A stretch of 64,000 nt of DNA from Diphasiastrum complanatum (taxonomy: Eukaryota > Streptophyta > Lycopodiopsida > Lycopodiales > Lycopodiaceae). The stretch is taken from assembly GCA_029204225.1 (NCBI GenBank), contig CM055098.1, forward strand, positions 52,470,728-52,534,727. Reading direction: 5' to 3'. The position numbers and the translations under genes are program-made. How positions within the stretch are numbered: position 1 is the stretch's first letter; every line of letters starts with the position of its first letter. A model generated the notes under the pieces. It did no database searches. It was not told the origin of the DNA and saw nothing but the letters and a program-made list of their open reading frames with translations. Of the stretch, positions 22,763-34,162 are shown piece by piece.

Positions 22763-23875
22763 ATGGATGATGCCGTTGAGGTTGATGGAAGCATCTTAGA
22801 AGGAGGTGGTCAGGTGCTCAGAAACTGTGCAGCCTATGCAGCGATTCTTGGCAAGTCTGTTCACTTTGTTAAGATCAGAGCAAACAGACCCAAACCAGGT
22901 TTGAGACCGCAACATCTCGAAGGATTGAGGCTTGCTTCAGAAGTCACGAATGGAACACTAATGAATGCAAACGAGAATTCACAAGACGTTTGGTTCACAC
23001 CAGGACAATTATTAACTGGTGATCCTCAAATGCTCTCATACTCTGAGGTAACCAGACATGTAGCAGATACAAAAACTGCTGGATCTTGCTCTCTCCTTCT
23101 ACAAGTCTGTTTGCCCATACTTTTGTTTGCCCCCAATAATAGTGAGCTGGTACTCAAAGGTGGAACAAATGTCTCATTTTCGCCACCAATTGACTACACG
23201 AAGCATGTTCTAGTCCCCCTGATCCAAAAACATTTCGGTGTGACAGTTGATATTGAGATTGTGAGGCGCGGATTCATGCCAAGAGGTGGAGGAATCATTA
23301 ACGTGAAGATTCAACCGGCAAAGCTGTTGCCCCCAATTCATATGGTCGACAGAGGCATTATTGTTAGCATCACTGCAAAGCTGTACGGATTTGGCAACAC
23401 TGATCAACAGTTTATGGACAGTGTAAAAGTAAGTGTGGCAAACATGCTGCAGGAGAATGGAATTGACGTCAAAGTGAAGTTTGAATATGACATGCAAGGG
23501 TTGGAAACCAAATCAAAGCTGGTATGTGGACTTTTTCTTCATGCCGAATCATCAACTGGATGCATTTTTGGTGGGGGCTCTTTGGCGGGGCATAATAGCA
23601 AACCTGAGCGGTTGGTGTATCTTGCCATAAAAGATCTGGTAAAACAATTGTCAGATGGAGGTTGCACCGATGAGTATTTGCAGGATCAGCTTATTATCTT
23701 CATGGTCTTAGCTACTGGAGTATCAGAAATCATGACTGGACCTATCACTGTGCACACAGAGACTGCTATTTACTTCGCACACCATATGACAAATGCAAAA
23801 ATCACTGTAACACCAATTACCGGAAGCCTTAGGAATCTTATACGGTGTCAAGGGATTGGCCATACACCACAGTGA
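22763..23875 (+). CDS. RTCA: RNA 3'-terminal phosphate cyclase (RtcA/RTCA type)
   Basis: The product is 370 residues, the usual length for the family, and the frame is intact. Members convert an RNA 3'-phosphate to a 2',3'-cyclic phosphate through an adenylylated histidine and RNA-adenylate. Visible features: VEVDGSILEGGGQ (residues 5-17), GLRPQHLEGL (46-55), ADTKTAGS (101-108), the family signature RGFMPRGGGII (169-179), the insert domain (about 181-285), DEYLQDQLIIFM (303-314), and HTETAIYF, whose His331 is in the position of the nucleophile. That histidine favours the enzymatic RtcA type over the non-catalytic Rcl1 ribosome-biogenesis type. The start at 22,763 fits the family; the frame is open 33 codons upstream, and an acceptor-like AACAG lies just before 22,746. 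No introns interrupt the coding part. Confidence 0.93.
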   Translation: MDDAVEVDGSILEGGGQVLRNCAAYAAILGKSVHFVKIRANRPKPGLRPQHLEGLRLASEVTNGTLMNANENSQDVWFTPGQLLTGDPQMLSYSEVTRHVADTKTAGSCSLLLQVCLPILLFAPNNSELVLKGGTNVSFSPPIDYTKHVLVPLIQKHFGVTVDIEIVRRGFMPRGGGIINVKIQPAKLLPPIHMVDRGIIVSITAKLYGFGNTDQQFMDSVKVSVANMLQENGIDVKVKFEYDMQGLETKSKLVCGLFLHAESSTGCIFGGGSLAGHNSKPERLVYLAIKDLVKQLSDGGCTDEYLQDQLIIFMVLATGVSEIMTGPITVHTETAIYFAHHMTNAKITVTPITGSLRNLIRCQGIGHTPQ

Positions 23876-24690
23876 GCACCTGGTCTGTCTGGCTGAAGTC
23901 ACTCAGTCCACTTTTTGCATGTGGACAGAAGCGTTCAGAATCATTATCTGGCACAGAGCATGGATTATTGATAAGATAATTTTTTCTGATTTTAGGATAT
24001 ATATATGAATCAGAAGCCTGTTGTCTCCGAGCACAAACTTTTTGTTCTACATAAGATTGTAGCTGACATGTGAGCTAGAGGCTTTGTCCGCGTCTAAAAG
24101 CTGTCTAAGAAGATTGTTTTTACTGACTGTGGACCTCATCCTTCATCCCAATAGCTAGCAGAATAAGTGCTCACGAGGGGCATTTTAAGCTATGCGTGAT
24201 AGCTGTTACATAGCTAGGACAATAGATTGATCTGACCCACGCCACTGAAAAGTAGGAATTCTCAGAATTGTTTTTGTTGAACAAGGAATTTGTGTTGGAT
24301 CATGGAGCACCTCATAGGAGCGACAAAATTGTCAGACATGTTACATTCATGCATTCCCCATGGGATTAGTTTACATAGAGATAGCTGTCTTACCTTCAAG
24401 AATGATTAAGTTCAACAGACACATCCATACACCTAATTTTGACAGGCATAATTCATCACCAGAACCTATAACTATACTTGTTCCATATCCATGTCTGGCT
24501 ACTGCCTTTAATTGATGGGTTTACAAGCAAGCCCAGATTTCATACAAGACAATTGTGCTACGACTCAATTCACATGGTGAATTTCTTGTTGAAAATGTTT
24601 GTAGGTGCCTTATATCTATATCTTATAAGACCAAAATGGTTTAACATGTTATCCGAGCTGTTTCATGTCTTATGCATAGATGCTTGGAAT
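23876..24690 (+). other. 3' flank of the cyclase gene
   Basis: AT-rich sequence that probably includes the 3' untranslated region. I could not place a convincing poly(A) signal, and no other gene is visible. Confidence 0.35.
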
Positions 24691-24776
24691 AGTGGAACCT
24701 GAATCTATCCTAAACTACAAACAATGCAAACCGAAATTTTGCTGGAAAAAAACTGCACATCTTTCTTTGCCTCCAG

Positions 24777-24883
24777 GTCTGGAGCTTGTGCTCATGGAAA
24801 GGAACACAAAAGAACAAAGCTTAGACGAAATTGACATTGGTTTGATTATGCTCAGAATGGAAGAGACTCAAGTTACAGAGTAG
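24777..24883 (+). other. Possible orphan exon
   Basis: A strong acceptor-like pyrimidine tract ending in CTCCAG precedes an open stretch of about 35 codons (LELVLMERNTKEQS, then DIGLIMLRMEETQ) ending in TAG. Its composition looks coding, but I recognise no protein. It could be an alternative last exon or debris of another gene. Confidence 0.2.
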
Positions 24884-24899
24884 CAAGCAATCTCAATTT

Positions 24900-26681
24900 A
24901 GCTGATCTTATGGTTCAACGTTCAAAGGCATTCATTGTATAGCAGTTTATGTTTTGTTTTACATTCAGGTTAAATCTTACCTTATGTTGCTTCTAGTCTT
25001 CAGGCTTATGATGTATACACTGGAAATGTACACGCATTATCTAGGAGCCATCATGTCCTGGTCAACTGTTATAGCTGCCACCCGTAATTTATTAGGTTGA
25101 GTTTTCTGTTGATTCCTTCACGACCCTGAGAAATAACTCTATTCAAAGTTAACATAGACTGCAGGGTTGGAGATGTTACAAGAGATGATGAAGTTGAGTG
25201 GTTATTGGCGGAATGAACACAGATTGGTGGGTTATGAAAATAAATTATTATTTGATTTTACTTGAAGAATAGTTTAGTTATCTAAATATTTTTGGGTTTT
25301 TTTTAGAGCGGTTGCCTAATATGCCTTGTTGAGATTTTGTTATTTATTAGTTTTATGGTTTGTGCACTTAGCTAAAAGCACCTGATTGAAGTGCATTGCA
25401 CTTTTGATGTTTTGATATGGAAATGATTTGCACTTTTGATGTTTTGTGGCAAGAGAAGGCTACTCTGGAAGTATTCATCAGGGTTTTGAGTTTAAAGCCA
25501 TCAAAGGCGCCAGAGTATGACAAATAGATCCTCATGTAAATATAAGCACCAAGAATGCCCACTGAAGGAATATGTATCACTATGATTGTCAATTACTTTA
25601 ACATCATCACTGTAGGAGTTGATAGGGATCTCCAAGATGATTGAATACCAATGCACGTGCATGATGAAGGGATGCCATGAAAATGCACAAGTGACTAGTG
25701 TGCCACATATTAAGGTAAACGAAGTGACACAATGTTGCCACAATCACTCAAAGGACCTACAATGCAAAATGACAACATAAGTAACCCCATAAAGGAAGAA
25801 TGATGTTACCACATACCATGTCAATCAAATGGATGAAGCATTCCATAAAAAGGGAACTGCCACCAATAAAAGAGAATAAATCATAAAAAAGAATTCATTA
25901 GTTAGTCTTATGGGCTACGAATGCAATATAGAGGCAATAGAAGGTGGTTGCAAACATGTAGGTAGATCCTAGGTTGCTTAGATGGACCATGATTGGCAAT
26001 CATTAGCAGAGACAGATAGCCTCAAAAATACTCATAGAGGACAAGCCAATTGTGATAGATAGTAGACCTCCGAGATAAAACCCCAGAAGTAGCCTAGTAG
26101 ACTCCTTGGCGAAGGGAGTCATAACCATAATTGACACCAAGTAGTGCAACATGCCATGTTAGAGTCCATATGCAACAATGTATAAAGTATAACATGGCAA
26201 TAGATCTCTAGAGCGAAACACTAATGAAGATATGGCTAAATCGATAGAGCGAGAGGTAACGATAGTGAATGCTCTAGAACTAAATGTTGCTCATTATTGG
26301 GTACAACATGTGCATCTTTGTTGTCTAGTAGCTCATTATTTGCTTCAGGTGGGTTTGCATCTAGGAAAACCCTCTCTTCAACTGGATCTTTTACTTGGTA
26401 CGACAACTCACAGAAATTCGTCTCAAGTTCACAATCTTGGCTGGATGATTTTGCTAGATTTGGTCCATCTCTCCTAGATTCACTTGCTTGTGCCAACACT
26501 CATTTTAAAAATGGCCCCTCTTCTAGCAATAGAAACATGTGAGGTGTTTCTTATCCTTCTTATTCTATTGATCATTTTTCATGTCCATTTGGTCCATCAT
26601 TCTTGAATCTACTTCTTATCTTGTTTGTCTTGTATTTGCTTGGAGATAGGGTTTCAAGGTGGGTGAGAAAAAGTCCCTACA
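24900..26681 (+). other. Unrecognised, in part probably a gypsy 5' LTR
   Basis: No coding sequence is recognisable. The right end (CCTACA at about 26,676-26,681) lies immediately before a tRNA-Asp-type primer-binding site, so at least the last few hundred bases are probably an LTR. The left LTR edge is not identified. Confidence 0.4.
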
Positions 26682-26685
26682 ATTT

Positions 26686-26703
26686 TGGCGCTGTTGCCGA
26701 GGA
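26686..26703 (+). promoter_or_regulatory. Primer-binding site, tRNA-Asp type
   Basis: TGGCGCTGTTGCCGAGGA differs by two bases from TGGCGCCGTTGCCGGGGA, the complement of the plant tRNA-Asp 3' end used by Athila-like gypsy elements. Four bases separate it from a CCTACA LTR-like end. Confidence 0.7.
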
Positions 26704-27589
26704 GCAATCGCCAATATTTTCAGTTTGTTAGCATGATTGTGATGCTTGGATGGTTGTTAGCTTGCATTTAGGCATGATGGTTTTGGCATAGTAGGGGTAG
26801 AATTGCATTTTTAGTGGTTAGGGTTGAAGTTTGATGATTTGAGTAATTTTGATTGGAATTAATGCTTGTAACCACTTGTGATTGATGAGTACGGAAGGGA
26901 AAACAATACATCAGTGCTAAGATCCTCTTGAAAACCAAAAAATCAGAAAAAAAAAAACCAAAAAAATGTTCACTTTTATGCAATTTGGAAGAGAAGAAGG
27001 GCAAGATCATCATCAGAGTTGATAACTTTCTACTCGTTTGGAACTAACCCTCACCGACTTGCAGGTAGGACCGCCCTGTTGTAGTACAGTTCCAGTTTGA
27101 AGGGCGAAGGCTAATTCCCAGCCATTTTTCAAAAACTCAAAAAAGCAGTAAAAAAAATAAAAACCCTTGTAAAAAACTCATAAAAAAGTAGAGCGCTCTT
27201 AAATGGTCAATAAACCTTTGCCTACCTCCACCTTGTCAATTCTAACATTCTTAAAGGTGCCCAATTTTGGGAGCCATGTGAAAGTTAAAGTGGTAAAAAT
27301 TGTCAAATTCATCAAAAACCTTCAATTTTCAATAAAATTTTGTTAGTAACCTTTGCTAGTCCCATTGAAGTTTTCTCTGGTTGATTGATGGATGAGTTTT
27401 AGATCAGGTAAGACATTAGGCATTCCTACAACCTCAAGATCCCATTTTAGTGAGGTATCTACAAATCAGTACTCTACAAACTATGAATAATTCCCATATG
27501 AAGATTTCCAACCTCACAAGTTATATCAAGAGTACGATGCATATTATGACCCCAACCACCACCCTGTGTCATAATCAGAAGAACACATA
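26704..27589 (+). other. Untranslated leader of a gypsy remnant
   Basis: Between the primer-binding site and the first gag-like codons the sequence is AT-rich and has only short shadow ORFs. The spacing suits an Athila-type leader. Confidence 0.4.
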
Positions 27590-28290
27590 GATTGGAAATA
27601 CCCAAATATAATGGAATTATTGATCCAATCAAATTTCTTTAGATCTACACAGAAGCAACTTTGCAAGAACATAATGATTGGGATTTAGTAAAAGCTGCCT
27701 TGATCACTCGATTAAAGCCAAGGACATCTCAAGAAGATCCATTTCTTTTGCTAAATAAGATCAAGATGGGAAAGAAAGAGATGGTCAAAGATTACACATT
27801 AAACATCTCCGATCAGAATGTGATTCAAAATTGACTCTGGATCATGCAATGATTATGTGGTTTTTAGCCGGATCGCTAAAACGCATGAGGCATGAACTCA
27901 AACAAATGGAGCAATATGTGACTTTACAACAAGCAAGGGAAGATGCTATACGAGAGGAAGATGAAGAGTCAGATGAGAACCCAATATCGGAACGTTGTGT
28001 TGCTCTACTTCCCATGTCACATAGAACTCAAGGGTTAGTCATGCAAAACTCACAACTAGCTGCTCAAAATTGAGTTTGGTGAAAGTAGCCGATGATGCCT
28101 ATTACACAGAGGCCCAAATCACCAAAAAAATATTTCAATGCATTTCATTAATAGAGCGAACGGTGAGTTAATACCCATTTTTGTCAATAAGATTTGTGTC
28201 ACTGGATTCAGAGTTCCCATTAAATGTTACGGATTTGGAGAGAATCACAGGATTGTCGAGTGCCCTAACAAGCCTCAAGGCAATTTTATG
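27590..28290 (+). pseudogene. Ty3/gypsy gag remnant
   Basis: Frame-broken gag: DWDLVKAALITRLKP and DPFLLLNKIKMGKKEMVKDYT, then (27,831-28,073) LAGSLKRMRHELKQMEQYVTL, and a damaged zinc knuckle CYGFGENHRIVECPN at about 28,225-28,270, where the second Cys has become Phe. No pol follows; LTR-like sequence begins at once. Confidence 0.65.
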
Positions 28291-28960
28291 TGAAAATTGT
28301 CAACTAGTTTTGACATTTTAATTGGCAATTTTGGAGGCCAAAATGAAATTTCAACTTAGAGTTAGTTTCATAAATGTCAATAAGGCTCTAAATAGTGTTA
28401 TTACTATTTTTAGCTAGTACCTAAGTGGTTGAGGTCGTATTTGGACCCATTCTAATTGGTTAATTTTGGTACATTGCATTTGGACCATAGTTTCTAGGTT
28501 TTTGGTTAAGTACCTAGAAGTTGCCATTTTAGGGCATAGTTGGAGAATAGGGCCAAATGACATTTTTGCTGCTATAAATAGATGTACCAGCATGGAGAAC
28601 ATAATCAATTGTTGATCATTCATGTGGAGAATTTAGCTTTGTTGATTCGATGTCCATCTCATGTCATTTTCTCATGTATCTTGAGTTTATGTGTAGAATT
28701 GTGATTTTCTTGTAGATCTTGAATCCGCATGTGTGAAGGACAATAGGCTACTGCTGCTGTACGGACAGGGATAGTACCTAATTCATTTTGATGTTCATGA
28801 TCAGATCTTTGTGATTTATGCAAGACTAGCATGCTAAAATTGTTGATTTCTACCTTCTAACTAGTTCTAGTTGTGTTGATCAATAAGGAGCCAACCAAAC
28901 CCAGTAGTATAGATGCTACTAGTGGCTCATTGGGTTCTTGATATGTCAAAGAAAATTCCA
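28290..28960 (+). repeat. Solo-LTR-like copy of the 60.8-kb copia family
   Basis: It shares an order of short blocks with 60,850-61,533: GGCCAA with ACTTAGAGTT, a CTGCTATAAA TATA-like box (28,571), GTGTAGAAT, ATGTGTGAA and ACAATAGG-TACTG. No primer-binding site or pol lies on its right, so a solo or truncated LTR is likely. The edges are uncertain and I found no target duplication. Confidence 0.5.
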
Positions 28961-30680
28961 ATGTTAGATGCATGAGAAGGAAGGGGTGCGAGAAACATAG
29001 GCCCATCAAAGCCAATGAGGCTACTCCAGGGCTTGATGATGATTAGCTTGGAGATAAGAGTGAACAAAGATCTACTACTTTCCCCCAATCCCTAGTGAAT
29101 CCATGATTGTTGCAATCATCTGAGAGACTAGACAAGATGTTCATGAGCTTTCAAATATGAAAATCTCTTTCCATAGTAAGGAGATATAAAATGACTATAT
29201 AGTGGCTTAGGCGATGTTTGAGTGTAGTTAGGCACTCTATTCAAAATGCATCCAACCTTATGGGAAGAATTGAAATCATGGGATGAGCAAATCAAAACCA
29301 ACCCCATCCTCTGCAAACCTTGCACTTGAAGAAAGAGTTGAGATTACACATCCAATACATCAACTAGGAGTGAGATTAGAAAGTGAAGTGAAGCACATTA
29401 TGATACCAATCACACATCAAGATTTACTGCAATAATAGTCAATGAAAGATTATGAATTAATGGTATCTCCTCAAACATGGGACTGGCACATATGGTAGAT
29501 ACCCCTTTCATTATCTAACTAATTGACTAGTCTAGTGTGAAGCCCAAAGGTTTGGCTAAAGAAGTGCATACCCAGATAGCTAGTATTTGATTTGTGCTTG
29601 ATTTCCTCATGCCTTGTAGAAATGCACGAGATTCACAACATGTATCTAATTGACAACATTTGAATAAGATTAGAAAAATATGTTCGACTCCACCAACTAA
29701 CGAAGGGATCTTGAGTATCCAACAACTATTGATGGAGACATGAATAAGTTTGATTAAAGACTATTGAATCGAATTTGAAACTTTCACAACCTGACTCCAG
29801 CTTGAATCAAATATTATTGACTACCTAGTTTTTATAATGCCACTCAAAATGAATCTAGTTACTTGCTTAAGTTGGTTTTGGCATTAAAACACTAGTTCTA
29901 ATTGTAGAACTAACTTTGACAATGTGATCCATGATTAGTACCAAGATCCATTTGAGAAAGCATAGCTCAACACATGCATATATGAATAAGTGTACATACA
30001 AGAGAGCGAGCAAATGAGAGAGTAAGATAGATTGATTGCACCATTATCACCACTATTGTTTTGCACTCATCACTCAACTGATTGTATACCTTCTTGTGTC
30101 CAATTGTAATATCAATCCAATTGTATTATTACATTCAATAATTATGTCAGTACAATGTGCTCTTTGTTGTTAGCCATTTCATGCAAGCTTGCTATTAGAT
30201 TCAACTTTTATACAAAATGATGAATGTTTGAAGTATAATGATGCTTCTTGTTTGATCCAAAAACTCAAATTAAAGCTTGCCAATCTTGTCTATTTGGGAT
30301 CTAGACAATTTTTTGAGGTCATAGCCACATAGTTTCATGCAATCCAATTTTCTTTGAGTCATTTGTGGATGTTTTTGAGTGATTTTGTGTACTTGAGTCA
30401 AGTTGACCCAAAATTTGTCCTTGCTCCATCTTGGGATGAGATTTTGATCTAGTTTGAGAGAGATTGGTAGAGCTAGTGAGATAGGTCTCACACCAAGTTG
30501 CAAGACCTCATATTGGAGTTCGTAGTACACCTTTCAAGGATCCATTATTGAGAGAGAAGCAACATTTTTTGATCAATTACAAGACATCTCTCTCACTTTA
30601 CATGGCTTCCATAGGTTCCTTCCTATTGGAATCAAGTGAGACATTGAACACCTCCCCGAATCTCATTAGTGTTGGCAAGA
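28961..30680. other. No recognisable gene
   Basis: AT-rich sequence with short ORFs only. No domain, RNA gene or clear repeat is visible. Confidence 0.35.
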
Positions 30681-30686
30681 TGCTAG

Positions 30687-30939
30687 AGTTAAAATAGCAA
30701 TGATCGACTTATACAATGCTTTCTTATTTCGACGGCACCGCGTATGCTTAGTTCTAGAGTTATCGGGCCATCTTTCTTTTACGAGCCCTTTGAGTGCTTT
30801 TAAGCAACTTATTTTTGTACTTACTTATTAGTTGAATATACAGTTTGAGGTGAGAAATTCTGTTGTCTTATCTTGTTGCACTTGACGTTGTGCTGTGGTG
30901 ACTGATCTGATCGGGTGTTTAAACTGTGTTTTGTTAACT
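30687..30939 (+). repeat. 5' LTR of the AG...CT copia
   Basis: It matches 33,842-34,090. The terminal AGTTAA and TTAACT are inverted to each other. The LTR ends directly at the primer-binding site. Confidence 0.9.
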
Positions 30940-30952
30940 TGGTATCAGAGCC
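30940..30952 (+). promoter_or_regulatory. Primer-binding site, initiator-Met tRNA
   Basis: TGGTATCAGAGCC, the standard copia site, directly abuts the 5' LTR. Confidence 0.9.
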
Positions 30953-31530
30953 CCTTGGTGGCTTGAATTACCGGACAAGAACAGAGAGTTGCGAATTCAC
31001 GATGGTTTGTTAGCTAGGAAGCACAAAACCAAGTCTATGGAGATTCGTGGAATAGCTCAAAACTGTAAGAAGATTCAGAGGCAAGGGGTTGTCAGCTGAA
31101 TCAGAGGGCAAGCAAAAAGTGAGGCTGGAAATCCTTCTGAAGGGTTGCTCGGCGTTTGTGATTGGTTTGAGTCCAATCGAACACCGTTTGAAGAGCGGTT
31201 TGGAGCAGAATATTGCTTGCTGTAGGGCGACCTTAGAGGGATAGGTAGCTGCTCAGATAGACTCTCAAGAAGAGCAGATAAAGCCCAAGAACATCTTCTT
31301 CTTTGACAGCTAGGGTTTCAAGTAGGAAAAAAGCAGTTTTCTCTCAACACAAATTCGTTTTTGAAGCTGTGAAGAGCTAGGAGTGGGCGCCCTGCTACTG
31401 TTGCGGACGTGTGGAGAGGCCGTGGGCAGCCATGGATCAGCCAGCGAGATGGAGTGATGCAAATAAAATTTTCAAGACTTGTGTGTGAGGGCGTGGAGCT
31501 GCCATCACTGCTAGAGAAGAGCTTGCAAAA
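30953..31530 (+). other. Leader and non-pol insert of the AG...CT copia
   Basis: Instead of gag, protease and the integrase core, there are about 580 bases without copia motifs. Near 31,431 an ATG opens onto MDQPARWSDANKIFKTCV, which then meets a TGA. This faintly resembles the start of plant Myb/SANT-like domains, but it is far too short to assign. Confidence 0.35.
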
Positions 31531-33750
31531 CAGGAGCCCTACAGTTGCGGTTCCAAATGTGACTCCCGAAGAAGCATTTACAGGAATAAAGCCAAAAATT
31601 GACAAGTTTCATGTCATTGGATGTAAGGCCTATGTACATGTGCCAAAGGAGGAGCGAAAGAAACTTGATGCCAAAGCAATCAAATGTATCTTCGTCGGTT
31701 ATGATGAGAGGACGAAGGCATACAGGTGTTTTGATCCTATAATGAACAAGATTCACATTAGCAAAGATGTGATCTTTGATGAAACGCATAGGTATGAAGA
31801 TGAAGACCATGCAAGTGGTGAAAGCATCAAAAGACTTCCCACAATTTCGGAGGAAGAAAATGAAGAAGATGCTCCACAAAATGATGCACGTGAAGATGAG
31901 AGTCGAGAGGGCGAGTATGAAAGGACACCACCTATTCAAGAGCCTAGGGGGAGGTACTTGCCAATAGGAGCAATAAAGGAGAAACCAGTTGGAAGTAAGA
32001 GACATTACTTAGACACTTCTTGGAATACATACTCTCCACGTAGTGTATCACCTGAATCTAAGATACCAAAATGGTATGAAAAGATCATGAAAGATGCAAA
32101 GCTAAATCAACCAGGATCTAGTACACAAGGAGAAGTGAGAAGATCAATGCGGGAAAGGAAGTCTCCCGATCGTTATCATGTGAACTATGCCCTAATGAGT
32201 GACATTTTGAAGTGTCGAGAGCCATCGACCTATGATGAGGCAAAAGATCACAAAGAATGGCAAAGGGCAATGGAAGAGGAAATAGAATCTACCCACAGGC
32301 ATGATACATGGGAGTTGGTTGATCTACCACTTGGAAAGAAACCCATTGACAACAAATGGGTGTCTAGAACAAAGTTTCATGCGGATGGCACGATAACAAA
32401 GCATAAGGCACGCCTAGTAGTGAAGGGTTATGAGCAAAGCAAAGGAATTGACTATGAAGAGACATTTGCTCCAGTGGCTAAGTGGAATACGCTACGCCTT
32501 ATCATTGCCTTAGCATCTCATTTTGGGTGGAAGATCCATCAAATGGATGTGAAGTCCGCATTTTTGAATGGTGACTTAGAGGAAGAAGTTTACATGGTTC
32601 AACCGCAGGGCTTCATGGCAAAAGGGCATGAACAAAAGGTATGTAAACTACACAAAGCACTTTATGGCCTTAAGCAAGCGCCACGCGCATGGTATGGACG
32701 CATTGACAATTACTTTCTTTCTCATGGGTTTGTAAGAACAAATTCAGATCCAAATCTTTATGTTCTTATAAATGATGACAACATTGCCTTGATTGTACTT
32801 TACGTTGATGATATCATTATCACGGACAATGATGAGAACCTCATTCGTTCTATCAAAGCCAACTTATGCAAGCAGTTTGAGATGACAGATTTAGATCTTA
32901 TGCACTATTGCTTGGGTGTCGAAGTATGGCAAACTGGCAGTGATATCAGGTTATGTCAAAACAAGTATGTGGGTGAGATATTGGAGATATTTCACATGAC
33001 AGAGTGCAAACCTTCCATCACCCCTTGCAAAGTTGATAAGAAATTATCTCGTATTGATGATAGTACACATGTTGACGCTACTCTATTTCATCAGCTAGTT
33101 GGGAGTTTGATATATCTTACGACTACACGTCCTAATATCTGCTATGCTGTAAGTTTGATTAGCCAATTCATGTCATCACCCACCATGGACCATTGGAAAG
33201 CTGCAAAAAGGATTTTGAGATATGTGAAAGGTACACCTAACCTTGGCCTAATCTACAAAAGACAAAATATTTTACCTAAGTTGCAGGGTTATGTTGACGT
33301 TGATTGGGCAGGAAGTATAGATGATAGAAAGTCAACAACAGGTTATGCCTTCAATTTTGGTAGCGGTTGTTTTTCATGGTCTAGCAAGAAGCAAGATACT
33401 ATTTCTCTTTCTTCTACAAAAGCCGAATATAAAGCGTTGAGTTCTGCTACCAGGAAGCTATTTGGATACGTAAGTTGTTATGTGATATTGGCATGAAGCA
33501 GGTAAATCCTACTGTTATTTTCTGTGACAGTCAAAGTGGAATAGAATTGGCTAAAAATCCTATCTTTCACGCCAGGACAAAACATATTGAGGTGAAATAT
33601 CATTTTGTGCGTGAGAAGTTACAATCTGAAGATATAAATATTGTACATTGTTCTACATTATTACAAGTTGCTGATATATTTACAAAAGCTTTAAGTAAAG
33701 AAAAGTTTGAGACTTTGAGAGCCAAACTTGGCTTAGATCTGGTTATGTAA
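31531..33750 (+). pseudogene. copia integrase C-terminus, RT and RNase H
   Basis: One frame runs to 33,496 (its first Met is at 31,409). It shows NRSPTVAVPNVTPEEAFTG, KCIFVGYDERTKAYR, an acidic linker, KEWQRAMEEEIES, KARLVVKGYEQSKGIDYEETF, QMDVKSAFLNGDL, ALYGLKQAPRAWY and the catalytic YVDDIIIT. RNase H has DVDWAGSIDDRKSTTGY and SSTKAEYKALSS. A single indel near 33,465 moves the last part to another frame (DSQSGIELAKNPIFHARTKHIEVKYHF, then DIFTKALSKEKFE), ending in TAA at 33,750. RT itself has no interruption, but without gag and integrase core the element is not autonomous. Confidence 0.92.
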
Positions 33751-33841
33751 AAAACCTTTACTTGTAACACTATCATGGAGGTATGTTCCATGAATAGAGT
33801 AAACTCTAAAATAAAGAAAGACGTTGATCATTGAGGGAGAG

Positions 33842-34090
33842 AGTTAAAATAGCAATGATCAACTTATACAGTGCTTTCTTATTTCGACGGCACCACATGT
33901 GCTTAGTTCTAGAGTTATCGGGCCATCTTTCTTTTACAAGCCCTTTGAGTGCTTTTAAGCAACTTATCTTTGTACTTATTAGTTGAATATACAGTTTGAG
34001 GTGAGCAATTCTGTTGTCTTGTCTTGTTGCACTTGACGTTGTGCTGTGGTGATTGATCCGGTCGGGTGTTTAAACTGTGTTTTGTTAACT
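33842..34090 (+). repeat. 3' LTR of the AG...CT copia
   Basis: It follows a purine-rich tract (TTGAGGGAGAG, 33,831-33,841) that fits a polypurine primer, and it is followed by the target duplication GCTAG. Confidence 0.9.
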
Positions 34091-34162
34091 GCTAGATGGT
34101 GGTTTCCAGGTTGATTTTGGAAAAGATGCTTGGATGGTTTAAAGGGATGGTGATGTGGTAGC

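Larger units (their letters stand above)
30687..34090 (+). mobile_element. Internally deleted Ty1/copia with AG...CT LTR ends
   Basis: Two direct repeats of 253 and 249 bp flank it. GCTAG precedes the left LTR (30,682-30,686) and follows the right one (34,091-34,095), a 5-bp target duplication. The LTRs begin AGTTAAAATAGC and end TTTGTTAACT, so they lack the usual TG...CA ends; shifting by one base gives GA...AC with TGCTA, also non-canonical. The copies differ at roughly 12 positions plus a 4-bp indel (about 5 percent). The interior keeps the initiator-Met PBS, the integrase C-terminus, RT and RNase H, but lacks gag, protease and the integrase core. Confidence 0.88.
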
